A stretch of DNA of 64,000 nt from Tamarix chinensis. Taxonomy: Eukaryota > Streptophyta > Magnoliopsida > Caryophyllales > Tamaricaceae. The DNA is taken from the NCBI GenBank assembly GCA_030549775.1, contig CM060181.1:51590218-51654217 (forward strand), read 5' to 3'. Made by a program: the position numbers and the translations under genes. This document shows positions 59,126 to 64,000 of the stretch, piece by piece. Under the pieces are notes generated by a model that was not told the DNA's origin, did not search any database, and was given only the letters and a program-made list of their open reading frames with translations. Numbering within the stretch: the first letter of the stretch is position 1; each line of letters starts with the position of its first letter.

Positions 59126-59175
<50 letters not shown>
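59126..59175. repeat. (ATA)n microsatellite
   Basis: About 16 ATA units within the CACTA. Confidence 0.95.
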
Positions 59176-59629
59176 TATTTTACTTAATCTATACATATAT
59201 ATTTTTTTATTGTACTTATATCAAGCATTACCTTTTTAAAGTTAAAATTATATTATGTTATTATTATACCTAATCTATATCTTATTATTTTTATTTTTTA
59301 AATGTATATAAAAATATGAGATATTTGTACTTAATCTTTAATTTTTTAACTTTAATATTTTTGTAATATTATTTAATTACTTCTAATGTCGGTATTACTT
59401 AATTTCATTTCATTCAAATTTATTAACATTATATCTAATCCAATATCATCTAATATATTTAAATAATAATAGAATAAACAAAAAAATTTAAATAAAAAAC
59501 TAATGCAACCTATTATCAAATTACAAAAATCACAGATCAATATCATTAATCCATACCATATATCAATATCGCAAATCACAAAAAAAAATGCACAATAATA
59601 TCACAAATCCATACACATTAATATGCATT

Positions 59630-59632
<3 letters not shown>

Positions 59633-59680
<48 letters not shown>
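59633..59680. repeat. (TA)n microsatellite
   Basis: About 23 TA units within the CACTA. The open frames crossing it on both strands (59563-59892, 59588-60037) are not genes. Confidence 0.95.
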
Positions 59681-59682
<2 letters not shown>

Positions 59683-60519
59683 CATAATAACATATACACA
59701 CACTTCAAATCCATACGTATGCACACTACAATATATATTAATTAATAAGATAAAAAAAGGACTAATAGTGGTTGTAGAGGGTGGCGGCGTCAACGAAAAG
59801 GGTAGGCGGCGACAACTCCAACGAAACTTCCAAAAAGTAAAAAAACCTACTTCTAAAAAAAATAGACAAATACACAAAAATAATAAAAACAAGAATCCAA
59901 CAAAAACACTCCCTAAAGAGATAGGGAAAGTGAGGCTGAACCGGTGCCGAAAAATTTACCGTAAAAAATTCAAAAAAAAAAAAGAAATAAACACTACAAA
60001 CACCTTATCTAAACAATTAATTGAAAAAAATAAATAAGATAGACTAGATTTTTGACAAAAAATGGCATCAATATTAGTTGAAGTCATGAGAGAAAAGAGA
60101 GAAAGTAGAGAAGAAAAATGGCAAAGGTGGAGAGGATAAGAGTCAATCCGACTATTTAATAGGATTTATAGCGACGACATATGTCATTGCTATAACAGAT
60201 TTTAGCTACGACAAAAAAAATTGGCATGCATGGCAGTTGACAAATGTTGTCTCCATAATATTATAACAATGATATATGTCATCACTAGAAAGGCATTAAC
60301 ATAATTAACTTTTCTAGAAAATAAGCCGCTAAAATTTTCACAAAATTCTTGTCATGGTAATAACAACCTATAGTGATGACAACTGCTGTTGCTATAAAAA
60401 TTCTCATAAAAAATCGCTGAATTAATTTTGGGAAAAAAAATTCCCAATTCAATTTATAGCCACACCAATGTCGTCGTTATACATTTGCAGTGACGATAAC
60501 TGATGCGCCGTCGTATGCA

Positions 60520-62045
60520 CACCAAATTTAAGAAATAAATCATAATTTCCAAATATGTAGTATATGGTAAGAAGGAGTCGAACCCACAATGAATGGTATA
60601 TAATCAATAATTCTGTAATCGATGTTAAAATCCTGGTTATACAATAACATATAATTCTATCATCAATATCTAAACTATGGATAAATAATAAAATATTATA
60701 CTCACTAATTAACGAATAAGGATAAGAAGGTATTGATTATGGAATTAGGATATCAAATAATCATGGAGAAAAGAATGATTCTAAATTATTTAACGTTGAT
60801 CTGTAGAAATGCATAATAATTCATCTCTTTGCTTTCTCTCAATTCTAATAAATTGAATAAGCTATCAATTTATCACCCAACCAACTAATAACCTAGGTTA
60901 AGAATGATAGATTCAATTAATGGCAGCATTACGAATGAAAAGTAGTCAACTACGACCATAATCATATAAGCTCGGATCATGCAATCGTACGAATTAATGG
61001 ACAAGATTAATAATTAACCTTTTGCTACTCTGGAAACGTTAATTAACAATTACGTATTAATTCTGCTATCCTAGCATAGATTTAGGTGATCAGTCTAATT
61101 AGTTTAAATTCTTAATCTATGATGCGAGATCATTCAATTTCGTCCATCAATTCAATTAAATTTCATCTAGAATCATGAATTCAAATTACATTGTCATATC
61201 TAAAACTCTAATTCTGTCATCAAATCCTCCTACCTTATACTATCTACATAATTGCAATAACACACAAGTGAATGCAATAATCTATAATTAACATCAATGC
61301 TTACAAATAACTTTAACAATGAAACACCAAACATAAGAAAAATAATAATGCAACAAAGAGAATTTATTTGTATTCAATCAAAAATCAAAACTTGCAATTA
61401 AAAGAGGAATGGAGAAGAACTTATCTACTTGAATTGCAGAGTGTTTATTGTTCAACTAAATACAATGGAGAGAAAGAGAATTGGAATTACAAATTACATG
61501 TGGTATCTAGAGAATATAGAGATAAAGAGAGAATCCCGTTCTTGAACTCCCTAGAACCACCATTTCGAATGTTTAGACTTTAGAAATATATCAGGAAAAA
61601 GTTGCGCGAACGGTTACAGAATTTAAGAAAAACACGATCTGTGTTAGAAAACACGAGACCCATGTATTTTTCCTTGAATTCTCTGCCAAATGCTGAATTT
61701 TAAAAGCTGAATTTTGTGTACTGGCAGAAAAACACGAGGGGGGGCTATGTTTCTTGTTTCTTCATTATTTCTTTATGAAATTTCAACACAAGCTTCCCTT
61801 TGATATATACTCTTCATTTATGATCTTTTCTTCCATTGATTCCATATCTCCTTATCTATTTTTTGCTTCATTTTCTCTTTCCATCGATTTCTCCTTTGAA
61901 TTTCTTCATTTTTATCTTTTCCTACAAAATCTATCCAAAAGAGAAAAACTCAAGAAAAGATTAAATCTTATAAAAATAATGAGGAATAAATGACATTTTT
62001 ACTTAAGAAAATAAAAAATAAATTTCATATATCAATAACTTTCCT
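60520..62045. other. Unclassified 1.5-kb insert in the right arm of the CACTA
   Basis: The CACTA subterminal repeats stop at about 60515 (gccgtcgtatgcac) and resume at about 62050 (gtcattgtcactacc). Between them is AT-rich non-coding DNA carrying ggagtcgaacccacaatgaa (60573-60592), a motif I associate with a widespread plant repeat, and 71-79-codon open frames without domains. Ends and target duplication are not resolved. Confidence 0.45.
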
Positions 62046-62152
62046 CCAATTAGTCATTGTCACTACCATATTTGGAGCGATAATGTGTCATCACTATATT
62101 TTATTTTGTGGCGACGATAGGTGTTCGTCGCTATACCCATTTTCTTATAGTG

Positions 62153-63991
62153 TGATTAAGGTGGTTCTTTGTAATCAATCAATCTATTACCTCTCAATTT
62201 TCAAAATTATCGATATGTTTTGTAGATAAGATTGATAAGATTTTTAGAAGATTCCTATGGAACGGAGGATATTTAAATGGAAAGAAAATACACCTTGTTC
62301 ACTAGGGGGCTAGTGACGAGACCAAAACAACTAGGAGGCCTCGGGGTTGGTAATTTGAGACTGAAAAATTGGGCATTATGTTTTAAGTGGTTATGGAGGT
62401 CCTTTGCCATTAGAAGAAGTTGTTGGTATAATGTGATCTGGGATAAATACATGGTCCATCCCAATGTGCACCTATAACTATGGGAGTCTCCCAAAAAAAG
62501 GGTTGTTGAAGAAATGTTTGTGCTACTATAATGAGTAGAGGTGTATGGTGGTCCTTGCTTTGATGTTCTCTTTTCCCAGACTTTACTCCCTTTCTGGTAA
62601 TATGAACATTAAAGTTAGTGATGTAGGAGTATGGCAAGATGGGGTGTGGAGCTGGGCCTTCCAGTGGAGACGCTTGTTATTCTTTTGGGATCTTGAATTG
62701 ACAATGGGTTTATTAAAGGGGTTGAAGCCTATTTTCCTGAACCAATCTATTCCATATAGGATTTACTGGTGTTTTTCATCTCAAAGGGAGCTCACAATAA
62801 AATCCACCATAAAAACTATAGAAAAATATGTGTATTCTAAAGTTCTAAAACTGACATCAAGGTTTTAGTTGAATCTTTTAACTCACCAAATTGAAGTATT
62901 TATTTAGTTGGCAATAAAAGGAAAGGCTCCAACTTAGATGTTCTTAAAGGAAAGAGGTTTACTAACTCCTAACAATTCCTTTTGCATATTTTGTGATATA
63001 TAGGAGGAGACCGCAACTCACTTATTTCTACAATGTTCTTTGTGGCCTGAATTCAAATTGCTTTTGAATGCCAGGAGTAAAACAAGGACTTAGTAGGTTC
63101 ATACATTTTGTTGCATGCATATAGCTAGGAGAGTACAAAGGGGGCTTAGGCGATGTGTTTTTATTGATAATGATGTCTATTATTTGCTACAAATTTATTT
63201 TCTATGTGATAGGATTTTGCAAGATGATAATGTCTATGGTCTAAATCTTGGTAGCTATAGGGGAGCTCAATGGCATGGTAGCTAATATTGGTTTCTTTTG
63301 TAGGGGGTTTTGCTACTAGCTAGGCTCATGCAAGATGATGGAAGGCTATGATCTAGCTAGGAGGCCCTAGTTGACATGGGAGAGATGCAAATATGTGATA
63401 GTGAATGCTAATATGCTCTTGTAGATGACATGGGTTCTTTCAAAAATTTGGCTGAGACAACCAAGCAACATAGGCCTTGATTCAATAATTTCATACAAGT
63501 CCAAAGGTGTGATACAGCTACCCAAAGTACTCTCTAGTAGTCCTTGTTGGTCCTGAGGTGAGGAAGGTGGAGTGGTCAGTTCAAATACATGTTGATACAT
63601 GTCGTTTATGGGTGATACGATTTTCTCGATCTATCCTTAGATAATAAGGGGCGCAGCTTTCAATATAGTAGATCCGAATACCGTGGGATAAAACATAATA
63701 AGTGGGGTGAAAGGTTTGCTGATTTAGAATTAGGTAGGAAAAGGATAATCCTCCATAAATGTGACCATGTTTATTTTCACCGGATAGGGATGTCTTTATC
63801 TTTTAAAGGCAGAAGCTTTGTTATAGCAATAAATTTGACATTACGCTTTTTATTATAAGGACCTTGCTTAGCAAGTAATTTGTAAACTATGTTATAACTT
63901 TCCTAGAAGTTGAAGAAATAGATTTATCGGTTTAGTAATGTCTTTTTTTAATATAATTTTATTTATTTATATATACATGTATAAAAAAAAA
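62153..63991 (+). pseudogene. LINE reverse transcriptase C-terminus and zinc-binding (zf-RVT) tail
   Basis: This continues the RT of 55857-55909: IKVVLCNQSIYYLSIFKI, then KIFRRFLWNGG-like residues, TRPKQLGGLGVGNLRLKNWA (62321 on), then WSWAFQWRRLL. The zf-RVT domain is at about 62760-63060 (LAIKGKAPT, then FCIFCDI, then ETATHLFLQCSLWPEF). The tail after 63300 is non-coding and ends in a short poly(A) (63982-63990) followed by ggatcggtg, the probable 3' end of the LINE. Several stops and shifts are present. Confidence 0.8.
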
Positions 63992-64000
63992 GGATCGGTG

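Larger units (their letters stand above)
55910..62152. mobile_element. CACTA (En/Spm) DNA transposon, 6.2 kb, TSD TGA
   Basis: The left end is CACTACTAGAAAAT (55910 on). The right end reads CACTATAAGAAAAT on the minus strand (62152 down). Both are followed inward by atagtgacgac / gtatagcgacgaa. The 3-bp duplication TGA lies at 55907-55909 and 62153-62155. Subterminal regions (55920-56340 and 60150-60520, 62060-62140) carry many copies of gtcatcrctata-like motifs, the transposase-binding type of repeat. It holds a Transposase_24-like ORF on the minus strand but no recognisable catalytic transposase, so it is probably non-autonomous. Confidence 0.9.

Noticed and set aside
59563..60037. Overlapping open frames of 109 and 149 codons
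   Set aside because: Both cross a (TA)n microsatellite and are on opposite strands; the rest is Lys/Asn-rich low complexity.
60573..60592. tRNA T-arm-like sequence ggagtcgaaccc
   Set aside because: No D arm, anticodon arm or acceptor stem can be built around it; the motif belongs to a repeat.

Overview
This window looks like a repeat-rich plant nuclear genome, probably a eudicot with a moderately large, heavily methylated genome. I find one host gene I can support, a complete plastid NADP-dependent malate dehydrogenase gene (5043-9449, minus strand, 14 exons, 438 codons). Almost everything else is decayed transposable-element DNA. Evidence for a plant: GT-AG introns, a transit-peptide MDH with all thioredoxin-regulated cysteines, Ty1/copia and Ty3/gypsy chromoviral polyproteins, a CACTA element, a plant LINE with a zinc-binding RT tail, and a 5S-like TRIM LTR.

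Layout. 1-4656: a decayed copia element (copia-1) with both LTRs, the 5' one cut by the window edge. 4657-9700: the MDH gene with flanks. 9700-11462: AT-rich spacer. 11463-20093: a very degenerate second copia element (copia-2), split by a 5.0-kb reverse-oriented gypsy-type solo LTR (A, 12950-17962). 20094-28421: another reverse-oriented LTR (B), itself split by solo LTR C (20837-25763). 28611-40678: a full-length chromovirus-type gypsy element (E) with 3.1-kb 5' LTR, gag, protease, RT, RNase H, integrase and a chromodomain-like tail. Its 3' LTR lost about 2.4 kb and received solo LTR D (36936-40241). 40933-41622: remnant G, a 98-bp LTR terminus followed by a PBS and gag. 41630-46400: low-complexity and unclassified DNA with a tRNA-Asp-type PBS near 43265.

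46427-46717 is a Cassandra-like LTR carrying a 5S rRNA-like block. From 46850 to about 63990 lie remains of LINE sequence: ORF1, then copia-3 (47597-51123), solo LTR F (51124-55856), an RT fragment, a 6.2-kb CACTA transposon (55910-62152), and the rest of the RT plus zinc-binding tail. Deleting the CACTA with one copy of its TGA target duplication restores the LINE RT reading frame.

The most interesting unexplained structure is in the long gypsy LTRs (A, C, E, F). They carry arrays of roughly 60-bp units, each with two short hairpins whose arms are kept while the paired bases change together. Every LTR of the group, including B, D and G, also ends in a conserved terminal palindrome. B and D carry different 40-bp palindromes instead of the paired hairpins. 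Most inactivating changes in the elements look like C-to-T / G-to-A transitions (for example CAG or TGG to TAG), as expected for methylated DNA. No computation was run: boundaries rest on reading the sequence, and family names on remembered motifs.
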